5,353 nt of DNA from CAYLNM01 sp964385045. Lineage in GTDB: Bacteria > Planctomycetota > Phycisphaerae > Phycisphaerales > SM1A02. The stretch is from positions 1 through 5,353 of the forward strand of contig CAYLNM010000223.1 in the NCBI GenBank assembly GCA_964385045.1, read 5' to 3'. The notes under the pieces were generated by a model. The model saw nothing but the letters and a program-made list of their open reading frames with translations. It did not search any database and was not told the origin of the DNA. Shown here piece after piece: positions 1-5,145 of this stretch (position 1 is the first letter of the stretch; each line of letters begins with the position of its first letter). A program made the position numbers and the translations under genes.

Positions 1-207
1 CGTGGCCTTGATTGCCCGAGCTGCAGGTGGCCTTCATTGGCCGGTCCTTGACATCTGGACCCGTGGCGGAATCCTTACGTCTACGCAACGCCGGGCCCCG
101 ACGGCCGGCCCTACGAGATCATCTCCTACGGTGCGGACGGTCAGCCCGGCGGCACCGGGGAGAATGCTGACATCAGCTCCGCACGGCTTGGGGACATGCC
201 GAGATGA
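1..207 (+). CDS. gspG: GspG major pseudopilin, C-terminal part, apparent frameshift
   Basis: GspG is the major T2SS pseudopilin, the main subunit of the periplasmic pseudopilus. Only the C-terminal region is in the window. From base 58 to the TGA at 205-207 it reads DPWRNPYVYATPGPDG, then RPYEIISYGADGQPGG, then TGENADISS. This is the family's conserved DPWGxPYxY segment followed by the GADGxxGGxxxxxDI loop, which binds calcium in known GspG structures. In this frame a TGA stop occurs at 49-51, just before the conserved block. The frame starting at base 2 is open and reads ALIARAAGG then LHWPVLDI, which resembles the sequence that normally precedes DPW, so a one- or two-base indel around 52-58 is likely. 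This could be a sequencing or assembly error or a real mutation. The N-terminal helix and cleavage site lie upstream of the window. The stop overlaps the gspH start (ATGA). Family call is firm; intactness is uncertain. Confidence 0.85.
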
Positions 208-680
208 TGGGTGCCCTCGGGCAAGAAATCCGTCGGCGGCGCGGCGTCACGTTGCTGGAGCTCCTGCTCGTCGTCTCGCTGGTGGCGGCGACGGGCGTTC
301 TGGCCGTCGGCTCGATGAGTGTCGCCGATCGATCGAACCGCACGCGCCTTGCCGAGGCGGCCTCCCGCGAGCTCGACGAGCTGAGTCGCACCTGGGCTCG
401 GACCGTTGGAGCCTGCCGGCTCGCCAGCGGCGCAGATCACAAGGAGCTGCTGCTGCTGAGCCAGAGCGGGGAGCGGCTCGCGAGTCGAGCGATGCCCAGC
501 GGTATCTCGGCGCGTATCGTCTGCACGACCGACTCGTCGATCACGTCGTGGGTCTGGTTCGACGCAACAGGGGCGGCACCAGACTATCGGATCGTCTTCG
601 GCGACGAGGCCGAGCGACGCTGGGCTATGCGGGTCGCGGGGCTGACCGGGCTGATGAAAGTAGAGGAGTTGGATTCGTGA
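204..680 (+). CDS. gspH: GspH-type minor pseudopilin
   Basis: Minor T2SS pseudopilin of 158 residues. GspH joins GspI, J and K in the tip complex, or links that tip to the GspG shaft. The N-terminus has a short basic leader (RRRRG, 10-14), the prepilin peptidase site G14/V15, and Glu at +5 (E19) in VTLLELLLVVSLVAATG, followed by the hydrophobic helix to about residue 36. The C-terminal part is a beta-rich GspH/FimT-like domain: a VWFDATG strand, then RVAGLTGLMKVEEL near the end, like the closing strands of this family. The start is ATG 204, which overlaps the gspG stop; ATG 207 is an in-frame alternative. A weak GGGGA lies about nine bases upstream. Gene order after gspG supports GspH. The globular domain is divergent, so the exact letter rests partly on position. 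Confidence 0.85.
   Translation: MMGALGQEIRRRRGVTLLELLLVVSLVAATGVLAVGSMSVADRSNRTRLAEAASRELDELSRTWARTVGACRLASGADHKELLLLSQSGERLASRAMPSGISARIVCTTDSSITSWVWFDATGAAPDYRIVFGDEAERRWAMRVAGLTGLMKVEELDS
662..668 (+). promoter_or_regulatory. Shine-Dalgarno site for gspI
   Basis: AGAGGAG lies eight bases before GTG 677, inside the end of gspH. It decides the start: GTG 677 is the only plausible start close in front of the prepilin leader, and the long open frame extending upstream to base 2 has no comparable site. Confidence 0.6.
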
Positions 681-1096
681 GTCATCCTCCGAGGTGTCCG
701 CACGGGCTGTCGCTACTCGAGGTGCTCGTGTCGCTGGCTCTTATGGCGAGCGTCACGCTTGCCTGTGGCCCGATTCTCTCCGCGGCAGCGCGGCCCGCCG
801 ACCCGGCTCGCTTGTCACTGTCCGCACCCGCCATCTCCCCTCCGGCTGAACTTTCGATACTGGCTGATCGCTGCCTCGCGGCGGCTACAGACACCTGGAT
901 CGAAGAGCTCTCAGCCGGGCCAGTCGTCTGGAACGACCCTGAGCACGCCGAGCTCGGTTCGATTTCGGTCGAGCGGTTCGAGCAGCCGAGCGGGGTGCCG
1001 GACCGGACGCTGGTCTGGCTGGTGATGCGACAAGGGCCGTTCACCGCGGTACGGCTCTGGGCGATCGTCGAGCCGGATCCCGAGGTGGAGCGATGA
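677..1096 (+). CDS. gspI: GspI-type minor pseudopilin
   Basis: Minor pseudopilin of 139 residues, probably GspI, the member that nucleates the GspI-J-K tip complex in known systems. The GTG start at 677 overlaps the gspH TGA (GTGA) and is preceded by AGAGGAG. The leader is short (nine residues before G10), with cleavage expected at G10/L11 and Glu at +5 (E15) in LSLLEVLVSLALMASVTLA. The hydrophobic helix is followed by an Ala/Pro-rich stretch (about 36-56) and a small alpha/beta domain ending in strands such as TLVWLVMRQ and AVRLWAIVEP. The usual GspI length is 120-130 residues, so the size fits. The globular part is weakly conserved; assignment as I rather than another minor pseudopilin rests mainly on order between H and J. 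The frame is open upstream of 677 with no stop back to base 2, but that stretch overlaps gspH and is treated as a shadow. Confidence 0.8.
   Translation: MSHPPRCPHGLSLLEVLVSLALMASVTLACGPILSAAARPADPARLSLSAPAISPPAELSILADRCLAAATDTWIEELSAGPVVWNDPEHAELGSISVERFEQPSGVPDRTLVWLVMRQGPFTAVRLWAIVEPDPEVER
1082..1087 (+). promoter_or_regulatory. Shine-Dalgarno site for gspJ
   Basis: GAGGTG ends five bases before ATG 1093, within the last codons of gspI, and supports that ATG over the later in-frame codons. Confidence 0.45.
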
Positions 1097-1587
1097 GTCG
1101 CCGCGCATCCCCTCACGGGGGTCTGACGCTCGTCGAGGTCTTGCTGTCGCTCGCGCTCACGTCGAGCCTGCTGGTCTTGAGTGGTGGTTGGATCAGAACA
1201 GCGCTGGAGCGGGAAGCGACCTCGGTCACGCGTCGCGACCGGGCAATACGGGAGCTCGCGTTGGACCGGATCGAGGACCTGCTGCGCAGCGGAGACTGGC
1301 AGGCGGAGCCGCGTCCAGCCGGGGAGCGGCTCGCGGCGAGCGAATCCCGTCTATCCATCCTGTCTCGATGGCCCGGCCACGGCGCGGTGGACGCCACCAT
1401 CGTTTTCGATCCGACCAGCGCGGAGCTGCGGCTGGAATTTGCGCGGGTCGAGCGCGTTCTGGCGGACGGACTTGCGGACGTCCGGTTCGACGTCCGTCAA
1501 GCGGCCACGGATACGCGCGTCGTCGTGGAGATCACGCTCATCGCAGCGGATGGAACTGCCGCGACGCGAGAGGTCTTGGTGCGATGA
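1093..1587 (+). CDS. gspJ: GspJ-type minor pseudopilin
   Basis: Minor pseudopilin of 164 residues, most like GspJ of the pseudopilus tip complex. ATG 1093 overlaps the gspI stop (ATGA). The leader MSRRASPHGG gives a prepilin site at G10/L11 with Glu at +5 (E15) in LTLVEVLLSLALTSSLLVLSG. The helix continues into a charged segment (about 34-67) containing ELALDRIEDLLRSGDW, as expected for the N-terminal spine and first helix. The C-terminal half is beta-rich: RLSILSR, DATIVFD, LRLEFARVERVLADGLADVRFDV (about residues 115-137) and VVVEITLIAADG. A buried 'L.dGv..l.f.v' strand pair followed by a 'v.v.l...G' strand is typical of GspJ. It is shorter than many GspJ proteins (about 190-210 residues). 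The stop overlaps the gspK start. Confidence 0.85.
   Translation: MSRRASPHGGLTLVEVLLSLALTSSLLVLSGGWIRTALEREATSVTRRDRAIRELALDRIEDLLRSGDWQAEPRPAGERLAASESRLSILSRWPGHGAVDATIVFDPTSAELRLEFARVERVLADGLADVRFDVRQAATDTRVVVEITLIAADGTAATREVLVR
1568..1574 (+). promoter_or_regulatory. Shine-Dalgarno site for gspK
   Basis: GAGAGGT lies nine bases upstream of ATG 1584, inside the last codons of gspJ. It supports starting gspK at 1584 rather than at the upstream in-frame ATG (1188), which would overlap most of gspJ. Confidence 0.5.
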
Positions 1588-2453
1588 CGGCTTGCCGACA
1601 CGGTTCACGTCGAGGTATCGCGCTGGTGGCGACCCTGATCGCCTGTGGGGTCCTCACCACCGTCACCGTGGTGGTGGCGGGGTCGGCGATTGGAGCCCGG
1701 AGATCGGAGGATGCCCGGCGGCTCCAGTCTGCACGGATCGCTGCCGTCGATGCCTCGCGATCTCTCATCGCCGCCTGGTTGGCCGGCGACGCGGAAACGA
1801 CTGTGCTCGCGCTCGACGTGCTCGAGCCGCGCGTCTTGGTCTGCGATGTCCTGTTGCCAGGCACTGGCGAGAGTCCCGTTCAGCTGCAGATTGCTGCGTT
1901 CGACGCACTCGGGATGCTGCCCGTCTCGTCGGTCCAGCCGGGTTCACCGCTCGCCGGCCTGCTTCCGGAGCCGATCCGCGTGTGCCTCGAGCAGCTGCCG
2001 GACGCGGCCGGTCCTCCGCTGGGTCCGGACTGCTTCGACCCCACCGAAGTCCGCGGCGAGGACGGTCGGGTCTTCCCGCCCAGCTCCGGCCTGAAGACAG
2101 CCCGTGGGTTCAGGGGGCGACCGGCGATCGCGTCGCACGTGAGTTTCGACTCGACGCAGACTGGCCTCAACATCCGGACTGCGCCGTGGCGGCTTGTTGT
2201 CGGCGTCGCGAAGGCTTCCGGGCGCGACGGGCTGGAGTCGATCCGACTCGCCCGCGACGCAGGCGAGATCCCGCTCCTGCCAGCCGCGACGCGACGTGAG
2301 ACGCCCGAGCGGCTTCAGTTGACGACGACATCCGACCGTTGGGCCTTTCGGATCGATGTGAAGACGCGCGGCCAGTCAGCAGGCGTGTGGAGCGTCTGGG
2401 CCCGAGGTCGTCAGGGCTGGCAGGAGGTGCAGCGTGTCCGAATCACCGACTGA
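1584..2453 (+). CDS. gspK: GspK tip pseudopilin
   Basis: GspK, the large minor pseudopilin that caps the pseudopilus, 289 residues. ATG 1584 overlaps the gspJ TGA. The prepilin site is G11/I12 in SRRGIALVATLIACGVLTT, and the +5 residue is Ala (A16), not Glu. Loss of Glu5 is a known hallmark of GspK and agrees with a tip position. After the helix comes an Arg/Ala-rich segment (SEDARRLQSARIAAVDAS, 41-58) like the family's 'A..a..g' helix. Residues 101-114 (LQIAAFDALGMLPV) correspond to the 'i.De.GrinlN' strand, and GLNIRTAPWRLV (194-205) corresponds to the highly conserved 'vNvNTAp..vL' motif. The C-terminus (250-280) is beta-rich, like the second alpha/beta domain. GspK is usually 300-330 residues and the helical insert here looks small. 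The 3' end overlaps the next gene by 20 bases. Confidence 0.88.
   Translation: MTACRHGSRRGIALVATLIACGVLTTVTVVVAGSAIGARRSEDARRLQSARIAAVDASRSLIAAWLAGDAETTVLALDVLEPRVLVCDVLLPGTGESPVQLQIAAFDALGMLPVSSVQPGSPLAGLLPEPIRVCLEQLPDAAGPPLGPDCFDPTEVRGEDGRVFPPSSGLKTARGFRGRPAIASHVSFDSTQTGLNIRTAPWRLVVGVAKASGRDGLESIRLARDAGEIPLLPAATRRETPERLQLTTTSDRWAFRIDVKTRGQSAGVWSVWARGRQGWQEVQRVRITD
2422..2428 (+). promoter_or_regulatory. Strong Shine-Dalgarno site for the gspC-like gene
   Basis: AGGAGGT, a near-perfect anti-Shine-Dalgarno match, sits five bases before GTG 2434 and inside the 3' end of gspK. It is the strongest ribosome binding site I see in the window. It decides the GTG start and implies efficient initiation independent of gspK termination, which occurs 20 bases into the next gene. 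Confidence 0.75.
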
Positions 2454-3036
2454 CCCCCTTGCGCTCTGGACTAGGCGACGGCGGGCCATCGCAATCGCCA
2501 GCCTGGCCGTGCTTGCCACGGCAGCCGGGATCATTGTGACGCCATCGATGCTATCCAAGTCGAAGGAACCCGCACTTCGCAACACGGTCCGCACCGCGAT
2601 CGCCTCTGCGCACTCGGTTACGAGCAGTCCTGTCGACGCCGGTGGCGGAGCAGCGCCCGTGTCGCGAGTGGCGACACCGGCCATCTTCCCGAATCTCGAG
2701 GCCTTTGCGACCAATCTCTGGCGCACCTCTATCGCTCCTCCGGCGATGACCTCCGAGCCGATCACGGCGAGGACCGAGCCCAGCCCAGAACCGCCGGCAA
2801 TCACGCTCGTCGCACTCCTCGGCGTCCAGTCCGATCGGCCTCGTGTCGCCGTCACGATCGCCGGCTCACCTCGGGTGTACTTGCTCACCATCGGCGACAC
2901 CTTGGCCGACGCAATCGTCATCGGGATCGATGCCGCCGGCATGGAGGTCGAGCATGTTGGCGAGTCGTACCGTCTCGATCTCCCTCGTCGAACGCCAGCC
3001 TGGCCAGCATCCCTTGAGCGAGTCGCTGGTCGATGA
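2434..3036 (+). CDS. gspC: GspC/PilP-like inner-membrane protein
   Basis: A 200-residue bitopic protein resembling GspC (or PilP-type proteins), which links the inner-membrane platform to the secretin through its periplasmic homology region (HR). Layout: short N-terminal cytoplasmic part with a basic stop (TRRRR, 13-17), one membrane helix (about 18-36, IAIASLAVLATAAGIIV), a long Ala/Pro/Ser/Thr-rich periplasmic linker (about 45-120), then a compact beta domain at 122-183: ITLVALLGVQSDRPRVAV, then RVYLLTIGDTLADAIVIGID, then MEVEHVGESYRLDL. This matches the HR pattern 'L.L.Gv....p.a.i......y..Gd.i.g..v..I....v.l...g....l'. There is no C-terminal PDZ or coiled-coil domain, which many GspC proteins carry. 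The GTG start is fixed by the strong AGGAGGT. Classical gspC is first in the operon; here it lies between gspK and the gspL-like gene. The family call is moderate because similarity is by pattern and context. Confidence 0.68.
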   Translation: MSESPTDPLALWTRRRRAIAIASLAVLATAAGIIVTPSMLSKSKEPALRNTVRTAIASAHSVTSSPVDAGGGAAPVSRVATPAIFPNLEAFATNLWRTSIAPPAMTSEPITARTEPSPEPPAITLVALLGVQSDRPRVAVTIAGSPRVYLLTIGDTLADAIVIGIDAAGMEVEHVGESYRLDLPRRTPAWPASLERVAGR

Positions 3037-3941
3037 TGGTCCGACACCACGAAATCGATCCTCGGGAGCTCTTCTGGGCTGTCCTTGATGGCTCGCTGGT
3101 GACACGCAACGCCGGTGTGTCCCGCGACGAGCAACTGCGAAGTCTCTTCGAGTCGAAACTCCCCGTCCCGCTTGAATCGGTGCACTGTGCATTCATCGAC
3201 TCGGATGGGGACGGCGTGCTCGCGGTCGCAGCTCCCCACGAGCTGCTCGAGGCTCTCTGTGCCACCGCCCCATGGACGACATCGGCTGCCCCACGAGGCT
3301 GGCCGCCGCCGGTCGTGGATCGCCTGGGAGACGATGGACTGCCGCCACCTTCGGCGCTCAACCTGCTGACCGGCCCCTACGAGCCGGCCGACGTCCGCCG
3401 CCTCCGTCGCCACGCTCGTCTCTGGATCGCGAGCACTGTCGCCGTGCTCATGGGGCTCATCGGGCTCGGAGGAGAATGGCGCCGGGCGTCGACGCTGGAG
3501 CAGTCGCATGCCATCGACTCTGCGCGAGTGGCCGTTCTTGAACATGTCCTCCCCGCACGCGCCGACTCGAGCCGGAACCCGCAGCCGCCGGAACTACGTC
3601 TCCAGATCGCCCTCCGCGAACTGGCGATGACGCGCCGCGCTCCGGCCGGAGGCAACCCTGCCCCAAGACCATTGAACTCCGCGCCGCCCATGGTCCTCGG
3701 GAGCGTGCTCGCCGCATGGCCCCCGGACCTGGAGATCCGGCTTCAGACTCTGGAGCTTGTCGAAGATCGCCTCACGCTCGCCGTGGAGACGCAGGACGCT
3801 GAGACACTCCAGCACCTGCTCGTTGCACTCGACGCGGCCGAAGGACTCGACGCTCGACCGCTTCAGGGAGGCCGGCGTGCCTCCGGCTACGGCGGAACTC
3901 TCACGTTTCGTGTCGAAGCCGCCACGGGAGATGTCCGGTGA
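3033..3941 (+). CDS. gspL: GspL/PilN-like platform protein with short cytoplasmic part
   Basis: A 302-residue protein resembling GspL, the inner-membrane T2SS protein that recruits the GspE ATPase through its cytoplasmic domain and pairs with GspM in the periplasm. Seen here: an N-terminal region (1-105) containing FWAVLDGSLV and AFIDSDGDGVLAVAAP, possibly a remnant of the actin-like fold; the motif ALNLLTGPYEP (108-118), matching the family's 'iNLLqG.y.p' just before the membrane; a basic patch RRLRRHARLW (122-131); one membrane helix (about 131-147); an Arg/Pro-rich linker; and a C-terminal ferredoxin-like domain (about 216-297) with EIRLQTLELVEDRLTLAVE and a final GTLTFRVEA strand. GspL normally has about 230 residues before the NLLqG motif, so the cytoplasmic part is about half size. 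ATG 3033 overlaps the previous stop; ATG 3036 is an alternative. The ribosome site is weak, suggesting coupling. Confidence 0.72.
   Translation: MMVRHHEIDPRELFWAVLDGSLVTRNAGVSRDEQLRSLFESKLPVPLESVHCAFIDSDGDGVLAVAAPHELLEALCATAPWTTSAAPRGWPPPVVDRLGDDGLPPPSALNLLTGPYEPADVRRLRRHARLWIASTVAVLMGLIGLGGEWRRASTLEQSHAIDSARVAVLEHVLPARADSSRNPQPPELRLQIALRELAMTRRAPAGGNPAPRPLNSAPPMVLGSVLAAWPPDLEIRLQTLELVEDRLTLAVETQDAETLQHLLVALDAAEGLDARPLQGGRRASGYGGTLTFRVEAATGDVR
3926..3930 (+). promoter_or_regulatory. Shine-Dalgarno site for the gspM-like gene
   Basis: GGGAG lies seven bases before GTG 3938, inside the last codons of the gspL-like gene, and supports that GTG, which also forms a GTGA overlap. Confidence 0.5.
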
Positions 3942-4531
3942 ATCGCGCTGTTTTGCTGGAGGCTGCCGCCGCGACGGCGCTCTTGGTGTGTACGCTGATC
4001 TTTGCGGAAAGTCGTGTGCGAAGCGCCGAACGGACAGTCGATGCCGCCGCGGCGGATCTCGCGCGATTGGCTCAGGATGCCGAGCGGCTCCTCCAGCTGC
4101 GTGCCCGGCCCCAGATCGTGGCGAGTCAACGCATACCCGAGACGACCATCGTCGAGAGCATCAACCGGTGCCTGCAACGATCGGGCATCTCCGCCGATCA
4201 GCTTGGCTCCGTATCTCCTGCGGGCACACGGGATTCGGATATTAGGGGAGAGCGATCAGAATCCTCTCCTCGCGAGCGTCTCGTACACCGAACCCAGGGG
4301 ATGCGGGTCAGCGTCACCGATCTCACGCCCGAAGAGGTGGGCAAGTTCCTCGCCGCGTGGTCGGAGGAAGAACCCCTTTGGCGCATCGTCCGCATCGCCC
4401 TCTCGCACGCCGGCCGCGGAGCCGGGACCAGCGCAAGCCGCGGCGGTGCCGCGGGCACCACACTGGGACGCTACGACCTGACGCTCGAGATGACAACGAC
4501 CTACGCGACATACTCTGCTGCCGAATCGTGA
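3938..4531 (+). CDS. gspM: GspM/PilO-like inner-membrane protein
   Basis: A 197-residue protein resembling GspM (or PilO), the bitopic partner of GspL in the T2SS inner-membrane platform. It has a very short cytoplasmic N-terminus, one membrane helix (about 4-22, AVLLEAAAATALLVCTLIF), a charged helix likely to form a coiled coil (about 25-56, with AERTVDAAAADLARLAQDAE), and a periplasmic domain (about 68-190) with a ferredoxin-like pattern: TTIVESINRCLQRSGI, then GMRVSVTDLTPEEVGKFLAA, LWRIVRIALSHAG, and a last strand YDLTLEMTTTY. Order helix, coiled coil, then 'l...l..l' strand-helix units is that of GspM/PilO. Two flexible polar inserts stand out: a Ser/Arg/Glu-rich loop (97-115) and a Gly/Ala/Ser loop (159-176). 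The GTG start overlaps the preceding TGA. Sequence conservation in this family is low, so the call depends on topology and neighbours. Confidence 0.7.
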   Translation: MNRAVLLEAAAATALLVCTLIFAESRVRSAERTVDAAAADLARLAQDAERLLQLRARPQIVASQRIPETTIVESINRCLQRSGISADQLGSVSPAGTRDSDIRGERSESSPRERLVHRTQGMRVSVTDLTPEEVGKFLAAWSEEEPLWRIVRIALSHAGRGAGTSASRGGAAGTTLGRYDLTLEMTTTYATYSAAES

Positions 4532-4543
4532 ACCGTAGCCACC

Positions 4544-4548
4544 AGGAA
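4544..4548 (+). promoter_or_regulatory. Shine-Dalgarno site for the TPR lipoprotein
   Basis: AGGAA lies nine bases before ATG 4558. It supports ATG 4558 (or 4561) over the in-frame GTG 4528, which overlaps the gspM stop but has no purine-rich site and would put eleven polar residues in front of the signal peptide. Confidence 0.45.
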
Positions 4549-4557
4549 CTTCGGGTC

Positions 4558-5145
4558 ATGATGACTCTTCGCATACTGTTCATCCTCCTTGCCTGCCTGC
4601 CCGCCGCCTCCCTGGGGCTCGGCTGCGCGCCCGGTTCACCGAGCCCGTACGCCACGGACGACCCGCCGTTCGTGCGTAAGCCCGCTGAAGCAGAGCGTCT
4701 CGGCCGCGAGGGCGCCGCGCTCATGGGTGTCGATGACGTCGAGGCCGAGCGCCTTCTGCGGGCGGCACTCGCCGCCGATCTCTACTACGGGCCGGCGCAC
4801 AACAATCTCGGCGTGCTCCATCTTCGCCGGGGCGATCTGTATGCGGCTGCCAACGAGTTCGAGTGGGCAAGGAAGCTCATGCCAGGCCATCCCGACCCGC
4901 GGCTGAACCTAGGCCTGACGCTCGAGCGAGCGGGGCGTATTGACGACGCGCACGAGGCGTTCACCTCTGCTCTCGAGGTCTATCCCGGGCACATGCCCAC
5001 CATCGAAGCGCTGGCGGTCAGCCAGCTTCGCTACGGCCGGGCCAACGAGGAAACCGATGCCTACCTCGCTGAGATCGCTCTTCGCGGAACATCGGCGTTC
5101 TGGCGGGAATGGGCGATGGAACAGCGGATCCAGCGACGGCGGTGA
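4558..5145 (+). CDS. TPR-repeat lipoprotein
   Basis: A 195-residue exported protein built of tetratricopeptide repeats, a protein-protein interaction fold. The N-terminus is a signal peptide (MMTLRILFILLACLPAASLG) leading to Cys23 in LGLGC, a lipobox with acceptable Gly at -1 but an unusual -3 residue, so lipid attachment is likely rather than certain. A proline-rich linker follows (25-42). Repeats: a degenerate one at about 45-79 (AERLGREGAALMG, AERLLRAALAAD), a clear one at 80-113 (AHNNLGVLHLRRGDLYAAAN) and another at 114-147 (NLGLTLERAGRIDDAHEAF, ending in ALEVYPGH), then a C-terminal helical region ending in basic residues. The gene follows gspM with a 26-base gap and reads as the last gene of the run. 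TPR lipoproteins such as PilF/PilW act as pilotins for type IV pilus secretins, and TadD-like ones serve tight-adherence pili, so a secretin-assembly role is a reasonable inference but unproven. An alternative start is GTG 4528. Confidence 0.82.
   Translation: MMTLRILFILLACLPAASLGLGCAPGSPSPYATDDPPFVRKPAEAERLGREGAALMGVDDVEAERLLRAALAADLYYGPAHNNLGVLHLRRGDLYAAANEFEWARKLMPGHPDPRLNLGLTLERAGRIDDAHEAFTSALEVYPGHMPTIEALAVSQLRYGRANEETDAYLAEIALRGTSAFWREWAMEQRIQRRR

Noticed and set aside
2..676. A frame open from base 2 through gspH into gspI (364 codons in total)
   Set aside because: The part over gspH gives Arg/Pro-rich, low-information protein while gspH in the other frame has a textbook prepilin leader. 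Only the first 50 or so bases (probable GspG) and the part after 677 (GspI) look real. GC-rich DNA often leaves such frames open.
1188..1583. Upstream in-frame extension of gspK starting at ATG 1188
   Set aside because: It would overlap most of gspJ and bury the prepilin leader. ATG 1584 has a Shine-Dalgarno site and sits directly before the leader.
1655..1677. Inverted repeat ACCAC...GTGGT inside gspK
   Set aside because: The stem is short and lies in codons for the Thr/Val-rich membrane helix (TTVTVVVAG), so it is explained by the coding sequence and is not at a regulatory position.
2376..3545. Long antisense open frame of 389 codons opposite the gspC-like and gspL-like genes
   Set aside because: It is a GC-rich shadow: no recognisable domain, Arg/Ser-rich composition, and it spans two well-supported overlapping genes on the other strand.
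4357..4557. Upstream extension of the TPR lipoprotein frame into gspM
   Set aside because: The extension is an Arg-rich shadow of gspM. The signal peptide begins at ATG 4558 with AGGAA upstream.
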